Below are positions 1 to 5,306 of a DNA stretch of 6,628 bases, piece by piece. Each line of letters begins with the position of its first letter. The stretch's first letter is position 1. The stretch covers positions 1 through 6,628 of the forward strand of contig CAMDXD010000230.1 in NCBI GenBank assembly GCA_945877995.1, given 5' to 3'. Both the position numbers and the translations under genes were made by a program. The notes beneath the pieces are model-generated. The model was given only the letters and a program-made list of their open reading frames with translations. It did no database searches and was not told the origin of the DNA. The DNA comes from Bordetella parapertussis (GTDB taxonomy: Bacteria > Pseudomonadota > Gammaproteobacteria > Burkholderiales > CAIKXV01).

Positions 1-2
1 CC

Positions 3-488
3 GCATGGTGCGAGGCGCGTACCGGCTACCCGATCGTCGACGCGGCGATGCGCCAGATCAACCAGACGGGCTACATGCACAACCGGCTGCGCATGGTCGT
101 GGCCTCCTTCCTGGTGAAGGACCTGCTGGTCGACTGGCGCCAGGGCGAACGCTATTTCGCCGACCACCTGAACGACTTCGATCTTTCCGCCAATAACGGC
201 GGCTGGCAATGGGCCGCCTCGACCGGCTGCGATGCACAGCCGTACTTCCGCATCTTCAACCCGGTGAGCCAGTCCGAGCGCTTCGATGCCGAGGGCAAGT
301 TCATTCGCCGCTACCTGCCCGAACTGGCGAAGGTGCCGGCGAAGTACATCCACGCCCCGTGGACGATGCCGGCGCTCGAGCAGCAGATGGCCGGCTGCAC
401 GATCGGCCGCGACTATCCGCGGCCGGTGGTCGACCACGCGGTGCAACGGCTGAAGGCGTTGGCGCTGTACAAGGCGGTGAAGGGCTGA
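3..488 (+). CDS. phrB: Class I deoxyribodipyrimidine (CPD) photolyase, C-terminal part
   Basis: This is the C-terminal 161 residues of a DNA photolyase, a flavoprotein that uses blue light to split cyclobutane pyrimidine dimers in DNA. The frame is open to the left edge, so the N-terminal antenna-binding domain and the start lie outside the window. What remains is the FAD-binding helical domain, which matches the Escherichia coli PhrB pattern almost without gaps: an early TGYPIVDAAMRQ block, then MHNRLRM, ASFLVKDLL, and NNGGWQWAASTG followed by YFRIFNP. Two members of the electron-transfer Trp triad can be placed: the Trp at 135-137 (E. coli W359) and the Trp at 204-206 (W382). The first (W306) would lie upstream of the window. 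The flavin-contacting Asn before GGWQW is present. One small difference is Tyr for Trp in the TGWMHNR motif. The C-terminus is about the expected length, so the gene end is intact. The symbol rests on family resemblance. Cryptochrome-like proteins are less likely given the strict class I match. Confidence 0.93.
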   Translation, partial: AWCEARTGYPIVDAAMRQINQTGYMHNRLRMVVASFLVKDLLVDWRQGERYFADHLNDFDLSANNGGWQWAASTGCDAQPYFRIFNPVSQSERFDAEGKFIRRYLPELAKVPAKYIHAPWTMPALEQQMAGCTIGRDYPRPVVDHAVQRLKALALYKAVKG

Positions 489-565
489 AGCTGCGGACAG
501 TACTTTCAGACGCCCTGCAAGCCGCCATGGCGTGCCGCTCACCGCTGCTCCGGCCGAAGATGACT

Positions 566-574
566 GGCCCGGGC
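566..574. repeat. Intergenic GGCCCGGGC motif, copy 1
   Basis: This is the first of three intergenic copies of a near-palindromic GC core, read here within ACTGGCCCGGGC (563-574), about 100 bp upstream of the ligase start. The same 12 bases recur exactly at 5242-5253. The function is unknown. Confidence 0.35.
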
Positions 575-620
575 GCATTCATGTAAAACGACCTTCCGAG
601 AAACCAGCATGACAGACGTG

Positions 621-645
621 CGAGCCGGCCAGCGGGGGCGGCTCG
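621..645. repeat. Inverted repeat in the ligase leader (possible hairpin or operator)
   Basis: The 7-bp arms CGAGCCG (621-627) and CGGCTCG (639-645) are perfect inverse complements around an 11-base loop. The stem could extend outward by two G-T wobbles and one G-C pair (618-648). It ends 24 bases before the ATG of the acyl-CoA synthetase and just upstream of its ribosome binding site. No T-run follows, so it is not a standard rho-independent terminator. It could be an operator or an mRNA leader hairpin. In DNA this GC-rich, a chance match is also possible. Confidence 0.35.
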
Positions 646-657
646 TGCCGGACTCGC

Positions 658-661
658 GGAG
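658..661 (+). promoter_or_regulatory. Ribosome binding site of acyl-CoA synthetase
   Basis: GGAG lies 8 bases before the ATG at 670. This supports that start over other in-frame choices. Confidence 0.6.
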
Positions 662-669
662 CCATCACC

Positions 670-2262
670 ATGTCTTCATCCCTGACGGAATTGCTTTCCC
701 ATCGCGTTGCAGTCGGAGCGGATGCGCCCGCGCTGATATACGGGGAGCGTCGGATGAGCCAGGGCGACCTGGCGGAAGAAAGCCGGCGCGTCGCGCAGGG
801 CCTTGCCGAGCTCGGCATCGGACCCGGTGATCGCGTGGCACTGTGGCTGCCCAACGTTCCGGCCTGGCTTGCCTGCTTCTTCGCCTGCGCGCAGATCGGC
901 GCAGTCGTCGTCACGGTGAACACGCGCTTCAAGAGCAGCGAGGTGTCCGACATCGTCGGCCGCTCGGGTGCGAAATTGCTGGTGTTCTGGCCGGGCTTTC
1001 GCAAGATCGATTTCGCCGGCATCCTGTCCGACATTCCGCCCGGCGCACTGGCCGGACTGACCTCGATCGTGGCTTACGACGAGTCGCCCGAAGCCCCTGC
1101 GCTCCCGTCGCTGCTCGGGCTTCCGGTGAAGCATTATCATGACCTTGTGCGCCGGCCCGAACGTCCGGCGCAGGGCGTGGCGCCCGACTCCGGCTGCATC
1201 ATCTTCACCACTTCCGGCACCACTCGCGCGCCCAAGTTCGTTCTGCATGCGCAGCGATCCATTGCCCACCATGCCGGTGCCATGGCAGGTGCATTCGGCT
1301 TCGACGCCGAGGACACCGCCGTACTTCTCACCATCCCGATGTGCGGTGTCATGGGCCTGTGCATGGCGACTGCCGCGCTAGCGGCCGGTCGTCCGCTCAT
1401 CCTCTTGCCAACCTTCGAGGCGCGGGCCGCGGCGCAGGCCATTCGCGACCATCGCATCACCCACTTCCCGGCGGTCGGCGACATCGTCGCGCAACTGCTT
1501 GCAACCACCACGGAGGCAGTGCCTTTCCCGAGCGTGCGAATGGTGATTGGTGCGCGCGGCGGGCAGGCGGCGCCCGCGCAGGCACGCGGCCTCACGCTGA
1601 TGGGCACCTATGGCATGAGCGAGGTCCAGGCGCTTCTGTCGCGCCACCCGCACGATGCACCTCCAGCCGAGCGGGAACTCGGGGGCGGAACCCTGATCGC
1701 GCCGGAGGGGCGTGTGCGTGCGCGCGATCCGGCAACCGGTTCGATTCTCGGCCACGGCGTCCGTGGCGAACTCGAATTCCACGTGCCGAGCATGATGTCC
1801 GAGTACTACGCGAACCCGGCTGCGACTGCCGCCGCGTTTACCGCTGACGGTTACCTGAAAAGCGGCGATCTGGGCTACACGACCGGGGACAACAGCTTCA
1901 TCTTTGTGGCGCGGATGGGCGACGTGATGCGGCTGGCCGGGTTCCTGGTCAATCCGCTCGAGATCGAGGCTGTGCTCGATGCACATCCTGCGGTGCTCAC
2001 GAGCCAGGTCGTGGGGATAGACGGGCCACGTGGCACGCGACCCGTGGCGTTCGTCATCGCGCGCGAGGGCGCCACGGTAGACGCCTCGGCATTGATCGCG
2101 CATTGTGCGCAGCGCATCGCGAAATACAAGGTGCCCGAGCACATCCTGCCCATCGAGGCGTTCCCGGTCACCCCGAGCGCGAACGGCAACAAGATCCAGA
2201 AGGCAAGATTGCGCGACATCGCGAATGCCGCGCTGAATCACGAGACGGCGCGGGAGCCATGA
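670..2262 (+). CDS. AMP-forming acyl-CoA synthetase / ligase (ANL superfamily)
   Basis: This 530-residue cytoplasmic enzyme is predicted to activate a carboxylic acid with ATP to an acyl-adenylate and then transfer it to CoA. The length is normal for the family. Adenylation motifs appear in order: P-loop TTSGTTRAPK (180-189), GTYGMSE (312-318), SGD (398-400, the ribose-binding Asp), the hinge motif RMGDVMRLAGFLVNPLEIE (415-433), and the C-terminal NGNKIQKARLRD (505-516), whose Lys508 should be the adenylation lysine. Departures from consensus are Arg186 where the P-loop usually has Gly, Arg421 where the A8 motif usually has Lys, and Met-Cys in IPMCGVMGL where many relatives have an aromatic-His pair. 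The start is supported by GGAG 8 bases upstream. It is the first gene of the + strand cluster, 166 bp before the monooxygenase. The substrate cannot be assigned. The family includes fatty-acid, aryl and cyclohexane-carboxylate CoA ligases, so a general name is safest. Confidence 0.9.
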   Translation: MSSSLTELLSHRVAVGADAPALIYGERRMSQGDLAEESRRVAQGLAELGIGPGDRVALWLPNVPAWLACFFACAQIGAVVVTVNTRFKSSEVSDIVGRSGAKLLVFWPGFRKIDFAGILSDIPPGALAGLTSIVAYDESPEAPALPSLLGLPVKHYHDLVRRPERPAQGVAPDSGCIIFTTSGTTRAPKFVLHAQRSIAHHAGAMAGAFGFDAEDTAVLLTIPMCGVMGLCMATAALAAGRPLILLPTFEARAAAQAIRDHRITHFPAVGDIVAQLLATTTEAVPFPSVRMVIGARGGQAAPAQARGLTLMGTYGMSEVQALLSRHPHDAPPAERELGGGTLIAPEGRVRARDPATGSILGHGVRGELEFHVPSMMSEYYANPAATAAAFTADGYLKSGDLGYTTGDNSFIFVARMGDVMRLAGFLVNPLEIEAVLDAHPAVLTSQVVGIDGPRGTRPVAFVIAREGATVDASALIAHCAQRIAKYKVPEHILPIEAFPVTPSANGNKIQKARLRDIANAALNHETAREP

Positions 2263-2341
2263 TCGAGCCTGGGAAGCGGTGTGCGGGAAGCTGGCGTTTC
2301 CCCCAGAATAGCGTCCCCGAAAGGGCCGGGCGATGCAGTCG

Positions 2342-2350
2342 GGCCCGGGC
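2342..2350. repeat. Intergenic GGCCCGGGC motif, copy 2
   Basis: This second copy sits about 80 bp upstream of the monooxygenase start. The flanking bases (GTCG before the core) differ from copies 1 and 3, so only the 9-base core is shared. Confidence 0.3.
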
Positions 2351-2386
2351 AATATCAACGACCGGTCGATTCATGCCGGCGCAGCA

Positions 2387-2403
2387 GTGACGCCTGACGT
2401 CAC
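2387..2403. repeat. Inverted repeat just upstream of the monooxygenase ribosome binding site
   Basis: The arms GTGACG (2387-2392) and CGTCAC (2398-2403) are perfect inverse complements around the 5-base loop CCTGA. The right half also forms the 8-bp palindrome TGACGTCA (2395-2402). It lies 13 bases before the Shine-Dalgarno of the monooxygenase, a suitable place for an operator or a translation-affecting hairpin. That function is an inference from position only. Confidence 0.4.
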
Positions 2404-2416
2404 CTGAAAGCCAGAC

Positions 2417-2424
2417 GGAGGAGG
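2417..2424 (+). promoter_or_regulatory. Strong Shine-Dalgarno that fixes the monooxygenase start
   Basis: GGAGGAGG contains a perfect AGGAGG (2419-2424). It is followed by CATC and then ATC at 2429, which opens the coding frame. No ATG, GTG or TTG follows at a usable distance in any frame that stays open. The first ATG of the coding frame is 211 bases downstream of the AGGAGG, too far to be served by it. The site therefore points to initiation at 2429 (or 2426). Confidence 0.7.
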
Positions 2425-2428
2425 CATC

Positions 2429-4198
2429 ATCAGTCAGTCTGCGGTTCCCGCACCTGCTGCGCAGTCGGCAGCGGCTCACGTCGAGCGATGGCTCGAACGG
2501 CTCAATGTCGCCCTGCAGGGCGACAGCGAGACCTCCATCGCGGCGCTGTTCGGGCTGGACAGCCACTGGCGCGACCTGTTTGGTTTTACATGGAGCATCA
2601 CGCCCTGTGAGGGCCCTGCCGCCATCGCCGCCCTGATGATGTCCGCGCAGCCTGCCATGAAGGCGCGCAATTTCGTCATCGCGCCGGAGCGCACACCGCC
2701 CAGGGTGATGCTGCGCGCCGGTGCCGAAGTATTCGAGGGCATATTCCGATACGAGACCGCAGTGGGCCGTGGCTTCGGCGTGGTCCGCCTTCCGGCCAGC
2801 GACCCGACCCGGGCCTTCCAGTTCATGACCAATCTGCATGAACTCAAGGGGTTCGAGGAAAAGATCGGTGAACGTCGTCCGACCGGGGCGGCTTATTCAC
2901 GCAATTTCGGCGGCACCAACTGGAAAGACCAGCGCATCGCGAGCGAGCGGTACATCGACCGCGAGCCCACCGTGCTGGTGGTCGGCGGCGGGCAGGCAGG
3001 GCTGACCGTGGCCGCAACGCTGGGTCATCTTTCTGTCGACACCCTGGTGATCGACCGTCTTGCGAGGGTCGGCGATTGCTGGCGGACGCGTTACCACTCT
3101 CTCGCGCTGCACAATCCTACGGAATTCAACCATCTGCCCTACATGCCGTTCCCGCCGAACTGGCCCGTGTACCTCCCCAAGGACATGCTCGCCGAGTGGT
3201 TCGAGGCGTATGTCATGGCGATGGAAATCAACTTCTGGACCAGCACCGAACTGGCTCGTGGCAGCTACGATGATGCGGCAGGCAGGTGGTCTGTCGTGGT
3301 ACGCAACACTACGGATGGGCGCGAGCGCACCTTGCGGCCAAAGCACCTGGTCTTCGCCAACGGACTGGTCGGCGAGCCGAGCATCCCCGATCTGCCAGGC
3401 CTCAGGGACTTCAAGGGCGACCTGATGCACACCAGCGCATTCAGCAACGGTGCGCACTGGCGTGGCAGGAAGGCACTGGTGCTCGGCACTGGCAGCAGCG
3501 GGCATGACATCGCACAGGATCTGCATGCCAACGGCGTCCAGACCACGCTCATCCAGCGCGGTCCGAGCATGGTGTTGAGCATCAATCCGAGCGCGAAACT
3601 GACCTACGCCGTCTATGACGGCGTTCCGCTCGACGATGGCGACCTGCTGGTAGCCATCAACACCCTGCCAGTGTTGAAGCGCATCCTCAAGACCATGACT
3701 GCCCGCATGGTCGAGTTCGACCGGAAGCTCATCGACGGCCTGATCGCGCGCGGGTTCAAGTGGTACGACGGCGATGACCACCTCGGTCACAACATGCTGA
3801 TACGGACGCGATACGGTGGCTACAACCTTGACGGTGGGTGCTCCGAGCTGATCGTCCAGGGCGAGGTCGGCCTGCTGCAGTTCGAGCGTATCGAACGCTT
3901 CGCGCCGGGTGGTGCCCTGCTCAAGGATGGCTCCCTGGTACCGGCGGACCTGATCGTCCTGGGTACCGGCTTCGAGCCGCAGCAGACCGTGGTGAAGAAG
4001 CTCCTGGGCGAAGCCATTGCAGAAAAGATCGGTCCCGTGTGGGGCCTCGGGCCAGACGGCGAAATGAACAACATGTGGAAGCGCACAGCGCAGGAAGGCT
4101 TGTGGTTCGCAGGGGGAAGCTTCTCCAACTGCCGGATCTTCTCGCGCTTCGTGGCGCTGCAGATCAAGGCGATCGAGCAAGGGCTCGTCCCGAAATGA
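2429..4198 (+). CDS. Flavin-containing monooxygenase (FAD/NAD(P)H-dependent) with N-terminal NTF2-like domain; non-ATG start
   Basis: Numbered from the ATC at 2429, this is a 589-residue protein predicted to use NADPH and O2 to oxygenate a small organic substrate through a flavin hydroperoxide. Residues about 20-150 resemble the NTF2/SnoaL-like domain found at the front of many bacterial members. The FAD-binding Rossmann motif GGGQAG is at 186-191, followed by GDCWR and the block LHNPTEFNHLPYMPFPPNWP that is typical of YUCCA-like monooxygenases. FKGDLMHTSAF (328-338) fits the FMO fingerprint FxGxxxH, with Phe where Baeyer-Villiger enzymes carry Trp. The NADP-binding GTGSSG is at 353-358, and LGTGFEP near the C-terminus is the usual ATG-type motif. 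The first ATG (2636) would remove 69 residues and split the NTF2-like domain. The frame is open back to the TGA at 2405 and reads as normal protein from about 2429, directly behind AGGAGG. The ATC may be a true rare start or an ATG changed by mutation or sequence error. It lies between the ligase and the Bug gene, suggesting one pathway. The substrate is unknown. Confidence 0.87.
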   Translation: MSQSAVPAPAAQSAAAHVERWLERLNVALQGDSETSIAALFGLDSHWRDLFGFTWSITPCEGPAAIAALMMSAQPAMKARNFVIAPERTPPRVMLRAGAEVFEGIFRYETAVGRGFGVVRLPASDPTRAFQFMTNLHELKGFEEKIGERRPTGAAYSRNFGGTNWKDQRIASERYIDREPTVLVVGGGQAGLTVAATLGHLSVDTLVIDRLARVGDCWRTRYHSLALHNPTEFNHLPYMPFPPNWPVYLPKDMLAEWFEAYVMAMEINFWTSTELARGSYDDAAGRWSVVVRNTTDGRERTLRPKHLVFANGLVGEPSIPDLPGLRDFKGDLMHTSAFSNGAHWRGRKALVLGTGSSGHDIAQDLHANGVQTTLIQRGPSMVLSINPSAKLTYAVYDGVPLDDGDLLVAINTLPVLKRILKTMTARMVEFDRKLIDGLIARGFKWYDGDDHLGHNMLIRTRYGGYNLDGGCSELIVQGEVGLLQFERIERFAPGGALLKDGSLVPADLIVLGTGFEPQQTVVKKLLGEAIAEKIGPVWGLGPDGEMNNMWKRTAQEGLWFAGGSFSNCRIFSRFVALQIKAIEQGLVPK

Positions 4199-4250
4199 CG
4201 GCTTTCGCATCGACGGCAGTAAAGACCATTTCAATGTCATCAGGGCCCGC

Positions 4251-5225
4251 ATGAAGACTTCGACTCGAATCATTTTCATCCTGCTGGCCTGCCAGTGGCC
4301 AGGTCTCGCCGCCCATGCGCAACAGCCCTACCCTTCCAGGCCGGTGCGGATGCTGATTCCTTCGCCACCCGGCGGAGCCACCGACATGCTGGGTCGTCTC
4401 TTCCAGCAAGGGATGGAGGACTCTCTGGGACAGCCGGTCGTCGTGGACAATCGCGGCGGCGCGAATGGACAGATCGCGGCGGCTGCGGTGGCGAAAGCCT
4501 CTCCCGACGGCTACACGCTGCTCTTCACCTACAGCGGCGTGCTCACCACAGGCCTGGCCCTTTACGGCAAGTTGCCGTATGACCCGATCCGTGATTTTGC
4601 GCCGGTTGCAATGGTCGCGCATGTACCGGGCGTGCTGGTTTCGCATCCTTCATTCGCGGCAAAGTCCGTGAGCGAGATCATCAAGATGGCGAAAGCGCGG
4701 CCGGGTGCGCTCACGCACGGCACTTCCAGCATCGGCTCGAGCTCCCACATGAACATGGCGCTCTTCAAGCAGATGGCAGGCATCGACATGCTCCAGGTTA
4801 CCTATCAGGGCGATGCGCCGGCGCTGGGAGCCTTGGTGGGTGGACACGTTCAGCTTGCATTCAGCAACGTGGTGGCGGCATTGCCGCACATCCAATCGGG
4901 CAGATTGCGTCCTGTCGCGGTAGCGACCCTCAACCGCACCCCCAGCCTTGCGGACACGCCGTCCATTTCCGAGAGCGGACTTCCAGGCTACGAAAGCCTG
5001 TTGTTCTATTGCATGGTGGCGCCGTCGAAAGTGCCTGCCAGCGTCGTCGAAAGGCTGAACGCGCTGGTGACGCAGATCAAGCAGACGCCAGGCGCGCAGC
5101 AGCGCCTTGCCGGCATGGGTGCGGTGCCGTTCGACATGCCGCTCGCCGCCATGAAGCCCTTCCTCGAAGCCGAGATCGCCAAATGGACGCGTGTCGTGAA
5201 GGCCGCCGGGATAAAGCCTGAGTGA
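4251..5225 (+). CDS. Bug/TctC-family periplasmic substrate-binding protein
   Basis: This 324-residue secreted protein belongs to the Bug family, the extracytoplasmic receptors of tripartite tricarboxylate transporters, which bind carboxylates, amino acids or related small acids. The N-terminus has a basic start (MKTSTR), a hydrophobic stretch (about 7-21) and a good signal peptidase I site AHA|Q after residue 23. LLAC at 11-14 loosely resembles a lipobox but is very close to the N-terminus. Family hallmarks follow: YPSRPVRMLIPSPPGGATD (27-45), VVVDNRGGANG (63-73, with Gly where relatives usually have Pro), KASPDGYTLLF (82-92) and YQGDAPALGALVGG from 185. The length is typical. Upstream only a weak purine stretch (CAGGG) precedes the ATG, 52 bp after the monooxygenase stop, so translation may depend on the upstream gene. 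No TctA or TctB membrane subunit is in the window, a common situation for Bug proteins in Burkholderiales. The ligand is probably related to the substrate of the neighbouring enzymes, but that is an inference. Confidence 0.92.
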   Translation: MKTSTRIIFILLACQWPGLAAHAQQPYPSRPVRMLIPSPPGGATDMLGRLFQQGMEDSLGQPVVVDNRGGANGQIAAAAVAKASPDGYTLLFTYSGVLTTGLALYGKLPYDPIRDFAPVAMVAHVPGVLVSHPSFAAKSVSEIIKMAKARPGALTHGTSSIGSSSHMNMALFKQMAGIDMLQVTYQGDAPALGALVGGHVQLAFSNVVAALPHIQSGRLRPVAVATLNRTPSLADTPSISESGLPGYESLLFYCMVAPSKVPASVVERLNALVTQIKQTPGAQQRLAGMGAVPFDMPLAAMKPFLEAEIAKWTRVVKAAGIKPE

Positions 5226-5244
5226 AGCGTGGCTGCCTGCCACT

Positions 5245-5253
5245 GGCCCGGGC
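5245..5253. repeat. Intergenic GGCCCGGGC motif, copy 3
   Basis: This third copy sits about 55 bp upstream of the MmgE/PrpD start, inside the 12-base string shared with copy 1. Here it extends to the perfect palindrome GGCCCGGGCC (5245-5254). Confidence 0.35.
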
Positions 5254-5294
5254 CGCCCGAGTGACCCCGCAGTTGGGCAGAAAATGGACGCCGA

Positions 5295-5300
5295 GAGGGA
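5295..5300 (+). promoter_or_regulatory. Ribosome binding site of the MmgE/PrpD gene
   Basis: GAGGGA lies 6 bases before the ATG at 5307. This spacing is near ideal and supports the chosen start. Confidence 0.65.
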
Positions 5301-5306
5301 GCAATC

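Larger units (their letters stand above)
489..669. other. Intergenic gap between photolyase and acyl-CoA synthetase
   Basis: I find no convincing gene in these 181 bases. They hold a 10-bp palindrome CGCCATGGCG (523-532), a GC palindrome with the core GGCCCGGGC (566-574) and an inverted repeat at 621-645. No hairpin followed by a T-run is visible, so no intrinsic terminator for the photolyase is seen. The promoter of the downstream cluster is expected here, but no good -35/-10 pair can be picked by eye. A reading frame from the ATG at 609 overlaps the ligase gene out of frame, lacks a good ribosome binding site and looks like a shadow. Confidence 0.6.
2263..2428. other. Intergenic gap between ligase and monooxygenase
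   Basis: No gene is seen in these 166 bases. They contain the GGCCCGGGC core (2342-2350), an inverted repeat at 2387-2403 and the strong Shine-Dalgarno at 2417-2424. No hairpin plus T-run is visible, so read-through from the ligase is plausible, although a secondary promoter cannot be excluded. Confidence 0.5.
5226..5306. other. Short intergenic gap with GC-rich inverted repeats
   Basis: These 81 bases hold a 5-bp-stem inverted repeat GTGGC/GCCAC (5229-5233 and 5239-5243) and the perfect 10-bp palindrome GGCCCGGGCC (5245-5254). No T-run follows either, so they are not clear terminators. The ribosome binding site of the next gene is at 5295-5300. Confidence 0.45.

Noticed and set aside
523..532. 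10-bp palindrome CGCCATGGCG as a photolyase terminator
   Set aside because: It has no loop and no T-run, and such palindromes are expected by chance in GC-rich DNA.
609..830. Possible leader peptide or small gene overlapping the ligase start
   Set aside because: It lacks a good ribosome binding site, runs out of frame into the ligase and has shadow-like composition.
1378..2358. 326-residue open frame on the - strand opposite the ligase gene
   Set aside because: It lies antisense to motifs A5-A10 of the acyl-CoA synthetase, has a composition typical of shadow frames (Arg/His-rich) and no family resemblance.
2636..4198. Monooxygenase start at the first ATG (2636)
   Set aside because: It cuts through the NTF2-like domain, has no Shine-Dalgarno close by, and ignores clearly protein-like sequence and a perfect AGGAGG about 210 bases upstream.
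2897..4279. 460-residue open frame on the - strand opposite the monooxygenase gene
   Set aside because: The + strand frame carries clear FAD and NADP motifs and family blocks; the antisense frame has no recognisable motifs and is a by-product of GC-rich codon use.
4262..4292. Lipoprotein signal (LLAC, Cys14) for the Bug protein
   Set aside because: The cysteine is unusually close to the N-terminus with a short hydrophobic run before it, whereas AHA|Q at residue 23 is a good signal peptidase I site typical of the family.
5227..5254. Rho-independent terminator after the Bug gene
   Set aside because: GC-rich inverted repeats are present but no T-run follows, and the next gene starts close by on the same strand.
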